A DNA stretch of 14,654 nucleotides, taken from the NCBI GenBank assembly GCA_002422265.1, contig DIUB01000069.1, forward strand, positions 1 through 14,654. Reading direction: 5' to 3'. A program made the position numbers and the translations under genes. The first letter of the stretch is position 1. The number at the start of each line of letters is the position of its first letter. Shown piece after piece: positions 1 through 7,176 of this stretch. The notes under the pieces are model-generated. The model was not told where the DNA came from and made no database searches. It was given only the letters and a program-made list of their open reading frames with translations. Source of the stretch: Geobacter sp. UBA6169 (GTDB lineage: Bacteria; Desulfobacterota; Desulfuromonadia; Geobacterales; Pseudopelobacteraceae).

Positions 1-230
1 TCATACTGCAGATCCTCTGTCTTGCCTTTTGCACCTGTCACCTTGAGACGCGCATCATGTGCATACTCTTTGATCCGCTTGCCTGCACCCTCTTGAAGAT
101 CAACCAGCTTGCGGCGGGTTTCCCTGCCTGGAGCAGGTGCCAGCAAAAGCGCGGCAACGGCTCCCAGTAATGCTCCGGAGGCAAGTGCCAGTACGGCGGT
201 GGTTACGGCGTTGTCATGTGAACGGGACAT
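1..230 (-). CDS. YtxH-family small membrane protein (C-terminus cut by window edge)
   Basis: The reading frame opens with ATG at 230 and stays open to position 1, giving 76 visible residues; the stop lies outside the window. A clear AAGGAG Shine-Dalgarno (237-242 on the complement) sits 6 nt ahead of the ATG. The protein begins MSRSHDNAV, followed by a small-residue-rich hydrophobic stretch of about 20 residues ending in APAPGRETRRKL, then an amphipathic, charged helix (KRIKEYAHDARLKV). One Gly/Ala-rich TM helix followed by 'P-x-G-x-E-x-R' and a long charged helix is the YtxH (general stress protein) pattern. The gene at 4480-4791 has the same layout and shares the KEYA-x-(E/D)A core, so the two are paralogs. 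YtxH proteins are inner-membrane proteins of unknown biochemical function, often linked to envelope stress. It may be cotranscribed with the upstream glutamate dehydrogenase gene, 110 bp away. Confidence 0.8.
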   Translation of the reverse strand, partial: MSRSHDNAVTTAVLALASGALLGAVAALLLAPAPGRETRRKLVDLQEGAGKRIKEYAHDARLKVTGAKGKTEDLQY

Positions 231-314
231 AGGTTTCTCCTTCAGTGCTGTTTTGGATGAGTACATGATTTATGAATGTTATCCGGTTCTATTTTTCTTA
301 GTAACACAACTTCA

Positions 315-330
315 GGCTTCTGTGGAAGCC
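315..330 (-). terminator. Weak hairpin after the glutamate dehydrogenase gene
   Basis: A 6-bp perfect inverted repeat (GGCTTC / GAAGCC, 4-nt loop) lies 11 nt past the gdh stop codon. On the minus strand it is followed by TGAAGTTGTGTT rather than a clean T run. It is at best a weak or partial terminator between gdh and the YtxH gene, and some readthrough would be expected. Confidence 0.3.
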
Positions 331-340
331 AAAACCGGTT

Positions 341-3310
341 TCAGCAACGGCCTGCACGCGCCAGATGACGTCTGACCATATCCTCAAAATCAAGTTCGCA
401 ATTACTGCTGTAGACCAGTGATGCGCCGATCTCTGCGGCCAAAATTGCTGCCTGATACTTAAGCGGCAGCTTGCTGATCCTGCGTCTGAAACGGGGTGTT
501 TCTTTCAATACACCGGGCAGATGCCGCACCAGGGCATCCCGAAAAGGAGGCTTGAGGCAAAGCTCCGGTCTTGAGGTAAAGAATTGAAACAGGCGATGGT
601 ACAGGCTGTTGATATTCTGACTGACCTGATCCGACAGCTCGGTATAGGCAACCGTACCTCCGGCCTCACGATGGCGGCGCAGCAATAAACGCGCCTCGTC
701 ACCAGCCCTCTGCCGAAGGATAGACAGGACATCCTGCACATAGCGATCCTTATGCGCAAAAAACTCCTGCTCAGACAAAAGCAGATTGGCAATTATCTCG
801 TACGATGATGAGATAACACCGCATTTATTGGCCGAAGCATCCCGCATCAGCACAACACCTGACTTCTGCAGCAGTAGTCGGGCCTCAGGCGTGATAAACG
901 AGTTGGCCCCTTCAATAATGACCCGTGCCGAGGGAGTACCATCGGGCAAAAGAAACTGCCCCCAGTTTACGGCGTCAATGGTCTCAGGCCTACCCCCAGC
1001 CGGAATAAACAGGTCTGCCTGCACCCTGAACAGCAGTGCTTCGTAGTCACGATAAAAATCATCCAGTGCCATCCAGCTCTCATGCAAGCTACCGTCAGCA
1101 CGACGTTCTACCCGGCGATGCAGCTCCCTCAGCCCTTCAGTCTTTATCATGGTTCTGAACAGCAGCAGACCACCCGGCCCCAGCCGCTCAGGGTCAAAGC
1201 GTTCCAGGTCACTGTTAAGCACCAGACGGTGCAACTCATCCCGGCTCAGTCCGTTCGGGTCATATCCGGCAGCAGTGCCGTCCAGCACCATAACAATCCG
1301 CGCCTCTGGACACTGTTCCAGCAGGATGCGCAGGCAGTTGCCGGCCACATCACCGTTAGGTCCGCCGGTAAGCTTCACACGAAAGGGATCTCGGCCGATA
1401 TCAATTCCCTGTTCTGCCATAACTACCTCGGCAAAGGTCATGACGCCGGTTGAGGTAACACCATACTGCTTGTGGTTGATACCGAACCGCTTGCTTGAGA
1501 TGATACCGACTCCCAGCAGATAATGGCGTTTACGCGAGAGGGCAGCAATCGCCTCAATCATGGTATCGTGCATATTCTCGTCGGGCCCCAGTTCAATTGG
1601 CTCATCATCACCGTAGTAATCAACCACCCGCAGATCCCGTGCATGCCCATGCTCTGTCGTAAAGATGTCAAGAAAGGCGTTAGCCGTTCCATACTGCAGC
1701 TTGTATAGCCGGTTAATCAGATCTGTCTGTCTGTCGGCAGCATCCATGATCAGCACCATCTTGGAGCCGCCCTCGTAGATATCCTTGTTTTTCAGATGTT
1801 GGGTATGCGCAAGCACATACACCTCCCTGAAAAGCGTATTTGCTGCCGTAACTGCATCATCTGCCGTTCTGGCGATAATGGTACGCCAACCGCCGCGGGC
1901 AATGTCTGAAAATCCGATATGATAGCCGTAACCATACCGGCTGTAGAAAAAGGTAACCCTGAACGGCAGTACGGACGGCAGATCATCGGTAAACGCACCC
2001 CCAAGCTCCCGCAAGTAGGCAGGATCAAGCCGGAATGCCAAGGCCTGCTTTTCAACAACAAAAAAATTTGTTTTCAAGGTGTGGGTAATGAACAGCAGAC
2101 AACAACGATAAATATCGCGTCGAATCTCGTCAAGCCAGCGATGTCCGGTGTTGTAGTCACGAATATTGGCGGTAAGTTGCTCGGCAAGCGCTGTGTACTC
2201 AGTGTTGCCTGAACAGGTATCGGGGTTAAAACGGACACGAAACAGCTGCAGCAGCCGGGTCGCCATTTCAGGATGCGTATAGAATGCGGTCTGTATGTCA
2301 TCAAGACCGAACCGCTCCGGCTGGTTGTGCGCCAGACTGGTGTGGCAGAAACTGATAAAGGCCTGGATCAGCGCTGCATCATCACCAGCCATGATGCCAC
2401 TGTTGACCCAGTCGCGGTACAAAGGGCTACCGGTGTTCAGTATCTGGGTGTTGCAGAGTTCAAGCTGCAGTTGCTCGGCACGTGGTGATCCGGGCAGCAG
2501 TTCTGCCCCGTGCCGATGCCGTACAAAAAAAGTGCCCAGAAAATAGGGATGGATACCATTGCTTACGGTCAGACAGTATGCTCTGCGGATACCGATCTCA
2601 AGTCGATTAAAGACCTCCACCACCTGGGCCAGGAACGCCTCCTGGGGAGGATTGCCAACGGCAAAAAGCAGGCGGGTTTCCGTGATGCCGTTGTGTTCCA
2701 CTGGACGCAGATCAAGGTACATACCACCCGATGCGTTGCCTCGCTCAAGCAGCCAGATCAGCCATGCAGTACGCCTGGGAGGTGCCAGACAGATCTGGTC
2801 AGAGGCATTCAACCAGAGTACTTGCAACAGACGCAGGGCTGTCGCCGGCTCAACTGTATGGTCGATCTCCTGCAGCTTGCGCATGATCTCTCGCTGCAGT
2901 TTTAGCGGAATACGACAGGCATCAAAGTCTCTGATCAATTCGTTTGGCTTCAGGTCAAACTCAAAGCGCTGCACTTCCAATTCATGCTGCATCTCCGGCA
3001 TAGGAGCGTGAGAGTGAGCAAACATGGCATACGAGAGTTGGTTCGTCTCGATTGTTTTCAGGATATTGAGAAGAGAGCCTGGTTCATCCACACAAGCCAG
3101 AATCAGTCGTTTGTCATGGTCTGCCAGGATCAGACGACGATTAAACTGCAGGGAGTCCATCTCGCGAATCAGTGTAATCAAAGCATTGGGTTCATCGGCC
3201 ATGGCCTGAAAAAAATAAGGAGACATCTGACGATGCAGCCACTCGGCATTGCGACGTGCAAGGCTGTTGGCCGTTTGACAGGCAGAACGAATGGCGGTCA
3301 AGAATGACAT
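341..3310 (-). CDS. NAD-type glutamate dehydrogenase, large (115-kDa-like) class
   Basis: This is a 989-residue member of the Glu/Leu/Phe/Val dehydrogenase superfamily. It catalyses the reversible oxidative deamination of glutamate to 2-oxoglutarate and ammonia in the cytoplasm. The length is near the roughly 1000-1100-residue class typified by yeast Gdh2, not the 450-residue or 1600-residue bacterial types. An ACT-like segment (RLILACVDEPGSLLNIL, about residues 63-80) suggests allosteric control by an amino acid. The catalytic half shows ARGGW near residue 470, EGGSKMVLIMD near 510-522, the dinucleotide-fold motif GGPNGDVAGN near 647-657, and EGANSFITPEA ... DASANKCGVISSSYE near 798-840. In the last motif a Cys stands where many homologs have Gly (NKGGV). 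The ATG at 3310 has GGGAGG a few bases upstream. A sigma70-like promoter lies at 3342-3369. NAD preference is inferred from class, not read from a specificity residue. Confidence 0.88.
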   Translation of the reverse strand: MSFLTAIRSACQTANSLARRNAEWLHRQMSPYFFQAMADEPNALITLIREMDSLQFNRRLILADHDKRLILACVDEPGSLLNILKTIETNQLSYAMFAHSHAPMPEMQHELEVQRFEFDLKPNELIRDFDACRIPLKLQREIMRKLQEIDHTVEPATALRLLQVLWLNASDQICLAPPRRTAWLIWLLERGNASGGMYLDLRPVEHNGITETRLLFAVGNPPQEAFLAQVVEVFNRLEIGIRRAYCLTVSNGIHPYFLGTFFVRHRHGAELLPGSPRAEQLQLELCNTQILNTGSPLYRDWVNSGIMAGDDAALIQAFISFCHTSLAHNQPERFGLDDIQTAFYTHPEMATRLLQLFRVRFNPDTCSGNTEYTALAEQLTANIRDYNTGHRWLDEIRRDIYRCCLLFITHTLKTNFFVVEKQALAFRLDPAYLRELGGAFTDDLPSVLPFRVTFFYSRYGYGYHIGFSDIARGGWRTIIARTADDAVTAANTLFREVYVLAHTQHLKNKDIYEGGSKMVLIMDAADRQTDLINRLYKLQYGTANAFLDIFTTEHGHARDLRVVDYYGDDEPIELGPDENMHDTMIEAIAALSRKRHYLLGVGIISSKRFGINHKQYGVTSTGVMTFAEVVMAEQGIDIGRDPFRVKLTGGPNGDVAGNCLRILLEQCPEARIVMVLDGTAAGYDPNGLSRDELHRLVLNSDLERFDPERLGPGGLLLFRTMIKTEGLRELHRRVERRADGSLHESWMALDDFYRDYEALLFRVQADLFIPAGGRPETIDAVNWGQFLLPDGTPSARVIIEGANSFITPEARLLLQKSGVVLMRDASANKCGVISSSYEIIANLLLSEQEFFAHKDRYVQDVLSILRQRAGDEARLLLRRHREAGGTVAYTELSDQVSQNINSLYHRLFQFFTSRPELCLKPPFRDALVRHLPGVLKETPRFRRRISKLPLKYQAAILAAEIGASLVYSSNCELDFEDMVRRHLARAGRC

Positions 3311-3341
3311 GAAAGCCTCCCTGTTGGATAGTTGTCAGGAG

Positions 3342-3369
3342 AGTATAGCCTTATTCCGACAATCGGCAA
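3342..3369 (-). promoter_or_regulatory. Sigma70-like promoter for the glutamate dehydrogenase gene
   Basis: On the minus strand, TTGCCG (3364-3369) is separated by 16 nt from TATACT (3342-3347). The -10 is about 31 nt ahead of the ATG at 3310, which leaves room for a short leader with GGGAGG. It faces away from the cobA-type promoter; the two -35 boxes are only 4 bp apart. Confidence 0.5.
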
Positions 3370-3397
3370 CTCCTTGACCGTTCTATCCGACAGTTGG
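3355..3397. promoter_or_regulatory. Candidate operator: paired imperfect palindromes in the divergent promoter region
   Basis: TCCGACAATCGG (3355-3366) and TCCGACAGTTGG (3386-3397) match at 10 of 12 positions and lie 31 bp apart, close to three helical turns. Each contains CCGA-3 nt-TCGG, a palindrome that is perfect in the first copy and has one mismatch in the second. The first copy overlaps the gdh -35 box and the second ends at the -10 region of the rightward promoter. A shared regulator for both genes is inference only. Confidence 0.35.
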
Positions 3398-3403
3398 TAT
3401 ATA
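3374..3403 (+). promoter_or_regulatory. Sigma70-like promoter for the corrinoid adenosyltransferase gene
   Basis: TTGACC (3374-3379), an 18-nt spacer and TATATA (3398-3403) are followed by a short leader and an AGAGGGAGG ribosome site. The spacing and a match of 5 of 6 bases in the -35 box make this plausible. Confidence 0.45.
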
Positions 3404-3416
3404 TTTCAAATGAAGC

Positions 3417-3425
3417 AGAGGGAGG
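3417..3425 (+). promoter_or_regulatory. Ribosome binding site that sets the cobA-type start
   Basis: AGAGGGAGG lies 7 nt ahead of the ATG at 3433. It argues for that start over the in-frame TTG at 3394, which lies inside the predicted promoter. Confidence 0.75.
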
Positions 3426-3432
3426 TTCAGCC

Positions 3433-3975
3433 ATGGAAACAGGACAGCCGGTAGCGTACCAGGGGCAGGTTCAAATCTACACAGGCAACGGCAAAGGAAA
3501 GACGACTGCCGCATTAGGACTCGCCCTGCGGGCACTGGGTAGAGGGCTTAAGGTCTGCTTTTTTCAGTTCATCAAGGGGGGAGGTCCCTATGGCGAACAT
3601 TTGATAGCCGAACGGCTGCAGCCCGGCTTCACCATTATCAGCACCGGCAGGCCAGGCTGGGTGCGACCGGAAACGTTGGCTGAAGACCGGTCACTGGCAC
3701 AGCAGGCTTTACAGCAGGCGCAGGACCTGCTCAACTCAGGCAGCTATGATCTGTTTATCTGCGATGAATTGCTCGGAGCGATCCGGTTTGGTCTGATTGA
3801 TCTAGAGCAGGCACTGGAGTTGATCCGCAACAAACCGGAGCGGGTCGAACTGGTGTTGACCGGCAGAAATGCTGATGAGCAACTGCTGCAGGCAGCAGAT
3901 CTGGTCACTGAAATGCGTGAGATCAAGCATTATTACCAGAACGGACTTCCGGCGCGAATCGGGATAGAGATGTGA
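3433..3975 (+). CDS. cobA: Cob(I)yrinic acid a,c-diamide adenosyltransferase (CobA/BtuR/CobO family)
   Basis: This 180-residue protein transfers the 5'-deoxyadenosyl group of ATP to the reduced cobalt of corrinoids, forming adenosylcobamide in the cytoplasm. The P-loop TGNGKGKTTAALG (residues 17-29) is the signature of the CobA/BtuR/CobO family and differs from PduO and EutT types. FFQFIKGGGPYGEH follows near residues 43-56, a Walker-B-like LFICDELLGAI near 108-117, and the family C-terminus LVTEMREIKHYYQNG-x-x-AR-x-GIE ends the protein. Length is normal for the family. The frame extends upstream to a TTG at 3394, but the strong Shine-Dalgarno supports the ATG at 3433. It stands alone, divergent from gdh and followed by a separate promoter, so it is not inside a cobalamin biosynthesis cluster here. 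No cobalamin riboswitch is visible in the very short leader. It may serve corrinoid salvage or de novo synthesis; the sequence cannot tell which. Confidence 0.93.
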   Translation: METGQPVAYQGQVQIYTGNGKGKTTAALGLALRALGRGLKVCFFQFIKGGGPYGEHLIAERLQPGFTIISTGRPGWVRPETLAEDRSLAQQALQQAQDLLNSGSYDLFICDELLGAIRFGLIDLEQALELIRNKPERVELVLTGRNADEQLLQAADLVTEMREIKHYYQNGLPARIGIEM

Positions 3976-4014
3976 TGCCTGCAGTTTTTATTGCAGCCGG
4001 CCCAGCGGTATCAC

Positions 4015-4048
4015 TTGCGCAACCGCCAGTATCAGGTATACTTAAGTA
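4015..4048 (+). promoter_or_regulatory. Promoter of the DUF948/YtxH unit with a palindrome over the -10 box
   Basis: TTGCGC (4015-4020), a 16-nt spacer and TATACT (4037-4042) form a sigma70-like promoter about 37 nt ahead of the ATG at 4079. A perfect 10-bp palindrome, TACTTAAGTA (4039-4048), overlaps the -10 box and the region just downstream, where a repressor could bind. Confidence 0.45.
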
Positions 4049-4078
4049 CTCATACACCTGCTGAAAGGAGTTTGTTGA

Positions 4079-4477
4079 ATGTCACCTGAGTCACTTGCTG
4101 CACTTATCGCTGCTGCTGCATTTGTAGTGCTGGTTATCGTCCTGATTCCGGCTATCCAGAGTCTCAGAAAATCATCCCAATCGGTTGCGGCCCTTGCCGA
4201 TCTGCTGACCACCGAACTGAAGCCGACTATCAGGGAGCTGAACCAGGTACTGGAAGAACTGAAAACCGTTGGCGGCGGCGTTGCTGAACATACTGATGAT
4301 GTCAAGCGCTTCATGACTGCTCTCGGCGATACCGGCACCCAACTGACGTCGATCAACCGCTCGGTCGGCACGGTTACCAGTGTGCTGAATCAGGCCGGGG
4401 CCGTGGCAGCAGGCGCAAAAGTTGCTGGGAAGTACCTGCTTGAACATTACCTGAAACGCACAATGAAAGGAGCATGA
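4079..4477 (+). CDS. DUF948-family membrane-anchored protein
   Basis: The 132-residue product has one N-terminal membrane helix (about residues 5-24, AALIAAAAFVVLVIVLIPAI), then a long helical region with regularly spaced Leu/Val (LADLLTTELKPTIRELNQVLEELKTVGGGV), typical of DUF948 proteins, which resemble a single-TM anchor plus coiled coil. Biochemical function is unknown in the family. AAAGGAG (about 4063-4069) precedes the ATG at a good distance. Its stop codon overlaps ATG codons of the next gene, a YtxH protein. DUF948 and YtxH genes are commonly paired in bacteria, so the two probably act together at the envelope. Family call is from the overall pattern, not a search. Confidence 0.8.
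   Translation: MSPESLAALIAAAAFVVLVIVLIPAIQSLRKSSQSVAALADLLTTELKPTIRELNQVLEELKTVGGGVAEHTDDVKRFMTALGDTGTQLTSINRSVGTVTSVLNQAGAVAAGAKVAGKYLLEHYLKRTMKGA
4466..4472 (+). promoter_or_regulatory. Ribosome binding site that sets the second YtxH start
   Basis: AAAGGAG ends 7 nt before the ATG at 4480 but only 1 nt before the ATG at 4474, so translation should begin at 4480. The site lies inside the last codons of the DUF948 gene, consistent with coupled translation. Confidence 0.7.
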
Positions 4478-4479
4478 AC

Positions 4480-4791
4480 ATGGCACATGACGACAATGGA
4501 GTATCCGCAAGCACCGTACTGGTTTCTTTCCTGGCCGGCGCAGCACTGGGGGCAGGCCTGGCACTGCTTTACTCACCCAAAAGCGGAAGTGAAGTACGTG
4601 AGCAGATCAGCGATCTGACTGATGATGCTGTCGACAAGATCAAGGAATATGCCCGGGAGGCTCAGGCCAAGATCAAGGCAACTCTTGAAGACAGCAAGGA
4701 GACGATTCTGGAAAAAAAGTCTATTCTCTCTTCTGCCATAGAAGCCGGTCGTGAGGCGATTCAGAAAGAGAAAGAAAAGCACAGCGCTTAA
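4480..4791 (+). CDS. YtxH-family small membrane protein
   Basis: From the ATG at 4480 the product is 103 residues. A Gly/Ala-rich membrane helix (TVLVSFLAGAALGAGLALLY, about residues 12-31) is followed by SPKSGSEVREQI and a long charged helix (KIKEYAREAQAKIKATLEDSKETILEKK). That is the YtxH arrangement: one TM helix, a short P-x-SG-x-x-VR motif, then a coiled-coil-like tail. Function is unknown; Bacillus YtxH is a general stress protein, and a stress or envelope role here is inference. It forms a two-gene unit with the DUF948 gene and is followed by a strong intrinsic terminator. It is paralogous to the partial gene at 1-230. A longer start at 4474 adds only two residues and has poor Shine-Dalgarno spacing. 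Confidence 0.85.
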   Translation: MAHDDNGVSASTVLVSFLAGAALGAGLALLYSPKSGSEVREQISDLTDDAVDKIKEYAREAQAKIKATLEDSKETILEKKSILSSAIEAGREAIQKEKEKHSA

Positions 4792-4812
4792 CCGGCTTAG
4801 AGCGACAGACAG

Positions 4813-4850
4813 AAGCGGGCACACCAACCGGGTGACCCGCTTTTTCTTTA
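4813..4850 (+). terminator. Intrinsic terminator after the DUF948/YtxH unit
   Basis: AAGCGGG pairs with CCCGCTT, the stem continues through CAC-x-CC/GG-GTG with small bulges, and the 3' arm runs into TTTTTC. The stem plus T run, 23 nt after the YtxH stop, is a standard Rho-independent terminator. Confidence 0.85.
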
Positions 4851-4871
4851 ATTACAGCAAATTACACCAGT

Positions 4872-4900
4872 TTGACAGGCTGCCCCCGATAGTCTATAAT
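4872..4900 (+). promoter_or_regulatory. Exact-consensus sigma70 promoter for the lytic transglycosylase
   Basis: TTGACA (4872-4877), a spacer of exactly 17 nt and TATAAT (4895-4900) match the bacterial housekeeping consensus at all 12 positions. Transcription should begin near 4907, about 30 nt before the ATG at 4936. It begins just after the preceding terminator. Confidence 0.85.
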
Positions 4901-4935
4901 GCGCCCCACTTTTAAGGAATCCTGGTACTAAACTC

Positions 4936-6375
4936 ATGCGCATACTGATGACCGGCATAGCTGCTGCCTTGACCATGGCGGGTGCGGCAGCGGCAGCTGA
5001 ACCGACCCAGGCGTTGTTGAATGAGCTGGTGCAACCCCATACGACTGCCAGTCGCATCAACAAGCAGGCTGAGGCTCGCCGGGAAATGCCGTCTGCCCTG
5101 TTCACGCTTGAAGAACTGCATGAGAACGGATCAGAACTGCCGGGAGATCTTGACTTGCCTGATGATGTACAGGCCGATGACATCCCTCTGGCAATAAACG
5201 ATCAGGTCAACTACTTTATCAACTACTTTCAAACCAAGGGCCGTAACACCTACGCTCACTGGCTGACCAGGTCCACCCGCTATCTACCCATGATGAAGGA
5301 GATTTTACGCAAGGAAGGGTTGCCGGATGAACTAGTTTATGTAGCCATGATCGAAAGCGGTTTTCAACTACATGCCCGCTCCTGGGCAAACGCCGTCGGT
5401 CCCTGGCAGTTTATGTCGGCCACCGGCAGGCGCTACTCGCTACGTATAGACCAATGGGTAGATGAACGCAAGGATCCGGTCAAAGCCACCATGGCTGCCG
5501 CCATGTATCTCAAGGATCTTTACGGCATGTTCAATAATGACTGGTATCTTGCGGCAGCAGGGTACAATGCCGGTGAAAACAAGATTTTTCGCGCGATCAG
5601 CAAGTACGATACCGACGATTTCTGGGAGATTTCCAAAGGGTCCTACCTGAAGCGCGAGACCAAGGAGTATGTGCCTAAACTACTTGCGGCGGCTATCATT
5701 GCCAAAGACCCGGCCAAGTACGGCTTTACCGAGATAACAGCCGTGCCGGCAGTTGAATTCGACACGGTCACGGTAAGCGGTCGCACCGATCTTGAGCTGG
5801 TTGCCCGGCTTACCGGCACCACCTACCAGACCATCAAAGAGCTGAACCCGGCTTTGCGTCACTGGTGTACCCCCCCCAATTATCCTGATTACGAACTAAA
5901 GATTCCCAAAGGGAGCGCTGATCGCTTTCAACAGGGAATCGCTGCTATTCCGGATGAACAGCGTTTCAGTGAAAAAAAGCTGTATAGTCGCTACAAAGCC
6001 GGCCGGCGCGATACACTCAAGGTGGTTGCCAAACGATTCGGTATCACAGCCGGAGAACTGGCTGACCTCAACAGCATAGGACGCAAAACCAAAATAGCCG
6101 GCAAAACCCTCGTGGTGCCGGCACGGCACACGGTTGATTTTGCCCATGAAGGCAGCCGCAAACCGGTTGTTGCAACCAGGCGCAGTACGCCTGAAACACC
6201 AGTTATCCAGTATTATACCGTGCAAAAAGGCGATACCTTGTACGGTCTGGCACGACGTTTCAAGGTTTCAACGAAACTCCTGACTGCCTGGAACAACCTG
6301 AAGAACACGGTCACACTTATTCCGGGTAAACGACTGATTATAGCAAAGCACACCACCGTGAGCCGTAACGGTTAG
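4936..6375 (+). CDS. MltD-like membrane-bound lytic transglycosylase with LysM domains
   Basis: This 479-residue exported enzyme should cleave the MurNAc-GlcNAc bond of peptidoglycan, forming 1,6-anhydroMurNAc. A signal peptide spans about residues 1-21 (MRILMTGIAAALTMAGAAAAA), without a lipobox Cys, unlike lipoprotein MltD. The SLT/GH23 domain covers about 112-230: catalytic Glu140 in AMIESGF, then SWANAVGPWQFM, and AAGYNAGENKI near 207-217. A LysM-like but degenerate segment lies near 278-324 (TDLELVARLTGTTYQTIKELNP). Two clearer LysM domains follow at about 350-395 and 426-469 (YYTVQKGDTLYGLARRF); they should bind glycan strands. The ATG at 4936 is the only good in-frame start, but the nearest AAGGA is 17 nt upstream, so initiation may be inefficient despite the perfect promoter. 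A C8 run at 5870-5877 encodes Thr-Pro-Pro; the frame is intact. Two further + strand genes follow closely. Confidence 0.92.
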   Translation: MRILMTGIAAALTMAGAAAAAEPTQALLNELVQPHTTASRINKQAEARREMPSALFTLEELHENGSELPGDLDLPDDVQADDIPLAINDQVNYFINYFQTKGRNTYAHWLTRSTRYLPMMKEILRKEGLPDELVYVAMIESGFQLHARSWANAVGPWQFMSATGRRYSLRIDQWVDERKDPVKATMAAAMYLKDLYGMFNNDWYLAAAGYNAGENKIFRAISKYDTDDFWEISKGSYLKRETKEYVPKLLAAAIIAKDPAKYGFTEITAVPAVEFDTVTVSGRTDLELVARLTGTTYQTIKELNPALRHWCTPPNYPDYELKIPKGSADRFQQGIAAIPDEQRFSEKKLYSRYKAGRRDTLKVVAKRFGITAGELADLNSIGRKTKIAGKTLVVPARHTVDFAHEGSRKPVVATRRSTPETPVIQYYTVQKGDTLYGLARRFKVSTKLLTAWNNLKNTVTLIPGKRLIIAKHTTVSRNG

Positions 6376-6438
6376 CCGTTTTGCCCGTTCTCGTCGCTGT
6401 ATGCTGCCCTATCTTACCACATCAATGAGGTCTTCTGC

Positions 6439-7176
6439 ATGTACTCGATCCTGATCTGTGCTGCCACCGGCTTGCTTGTTTTTCTTATACTGTTGCTGGC
6501 AGTTCAACTTACCTGGTGGGGATCATTGATGATCGCACTGGTGGTCTTTTCCGTATCATTCTTCTTTCTCTCACGCTACATCAGCAAAAAACTGATGGTG
6601 GTGCTGGAACAGGCAGGGCGGGATCTGCAAGCCCAGCGTTTCGAGAAGGCCGTCCGCGAGATGAAGGAGGCCCTGCGCTTTGGCCCCTGGCAGCTGTATG
6701 TGGCAGACCAGATCAACTCCCAGATCGGTATGGCCTACTACATTCGTCGCGACTTTGCCAATGCGTTTCCCTACCTGGAAAAGGCCTTTTTCAAAAACTG
6801 GATCGCCATGGGGATGCTGGCCATCAGTTACATGAAGCGCCAGAAACGCGACAAGATGGAAAAGACCTTTGACAAGGCAGTGCAATGGAATGGCAAAGAG
6901 TCGCTGCTCTGGAATCTGTACGCCTATTGCCTGGCCGAGGAGTGCGGAGAACGCAACAAGGCTATTACGGTGCTTGAGAAAGGGCTGAAAAAACTGCCTG
7001 GAGACCAGCACCTGACAGAAAATCTGGATCATCTGCAGAATGGCCGCAAAATGAAGATGCGTAGCTTTGGCGATCCCTGGTACCAGTTTCATCTGGAAAG
7101 TATGGGACAACTGCAGAAGCACCAAATGGCTTCCATGGGTGGCCGTATGCAGAAACGGATGACGGTACGCCGATGA
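6439..7176 (+). CDS. Two-TM membrane protein with cytoplasmic-type TPR repeats, function unknown
   Basis: The 245-residue product has two N-terminal membrane helices (about residues 3-22 and 27-48) with a short WWG turn between them, so the rest probably faces the cytoplasm. From about residue 55 the helices follow the TPR pattern (AGRDLQAQRFEKAVREMKEALRF; GMAYYIRRDFANAFPYLEKAF; LYAYCLAEECGERNKAITVLEKGLKKLP), perhaps four repeats. The C-terminus is Met/Lys/Gln/Arg-rich. TPR proteins are protein-protein scaffolds; the partner is unknown. GAGG at 6427-6430 is 8 nt ahead of the ATG. The gap to the transglycosylase is 63 bp with only a weak 5-bp hairpin, so cotranscription is likely. The stop overlaps the next gene's start (ATGA), which implies translational coupling to the receiver-like protein. 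I do not recognise a named family. Confidence 0.8.
   Translation: MYSILICAATGLLVFLILLLAVQLTWWGSLMIALVVFSVSFFFLSRYISKKLMVVLEQAGRDLQAQRFEKAVREMKEALRFGPWQLYVADQINSQIGMAYYIRRDFANAFPYLEKAFFKNWIAMGMLAISYMKRQKRDKMEKTFDKAVQWNGKESLLWNLYAYCLAEECGERNKAITVLEKGLKKLPGDQHLTENLDHLQNGRKMKMRSFGDPWYQFHLESMGQLQKHQMASMGGRMQKRMTVRR

Noticed and set aside
3394..3432. Thirteen-residue N-terminal extension of the adenosyltransferase from a TTG codon
   Set aside because: The TTG lies inside the predicted promoter, and a strong ribosome site points to the ATG at 3433.
3398..3432. Cobalamin riboswitch in the adenosyltransferase leader
   Set aside because: The leader is only about 25 nt, far too short for a B12 riboswitch, and no B12-box sequence is visible.
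3980..4000. CTGCA / TGCAG hairpin after the adenosyltransferase as a terminator
   Set aside because: The stem is only 5 bp, the T run is in the loop and none follows it.
6367..6380. AACGG / CCGTT hairpin at the transglycosylase stop as a terminator
   Set aside because: The 5-bp stem is followed by only a few T; too weak to separate the gene from the TPR gene.
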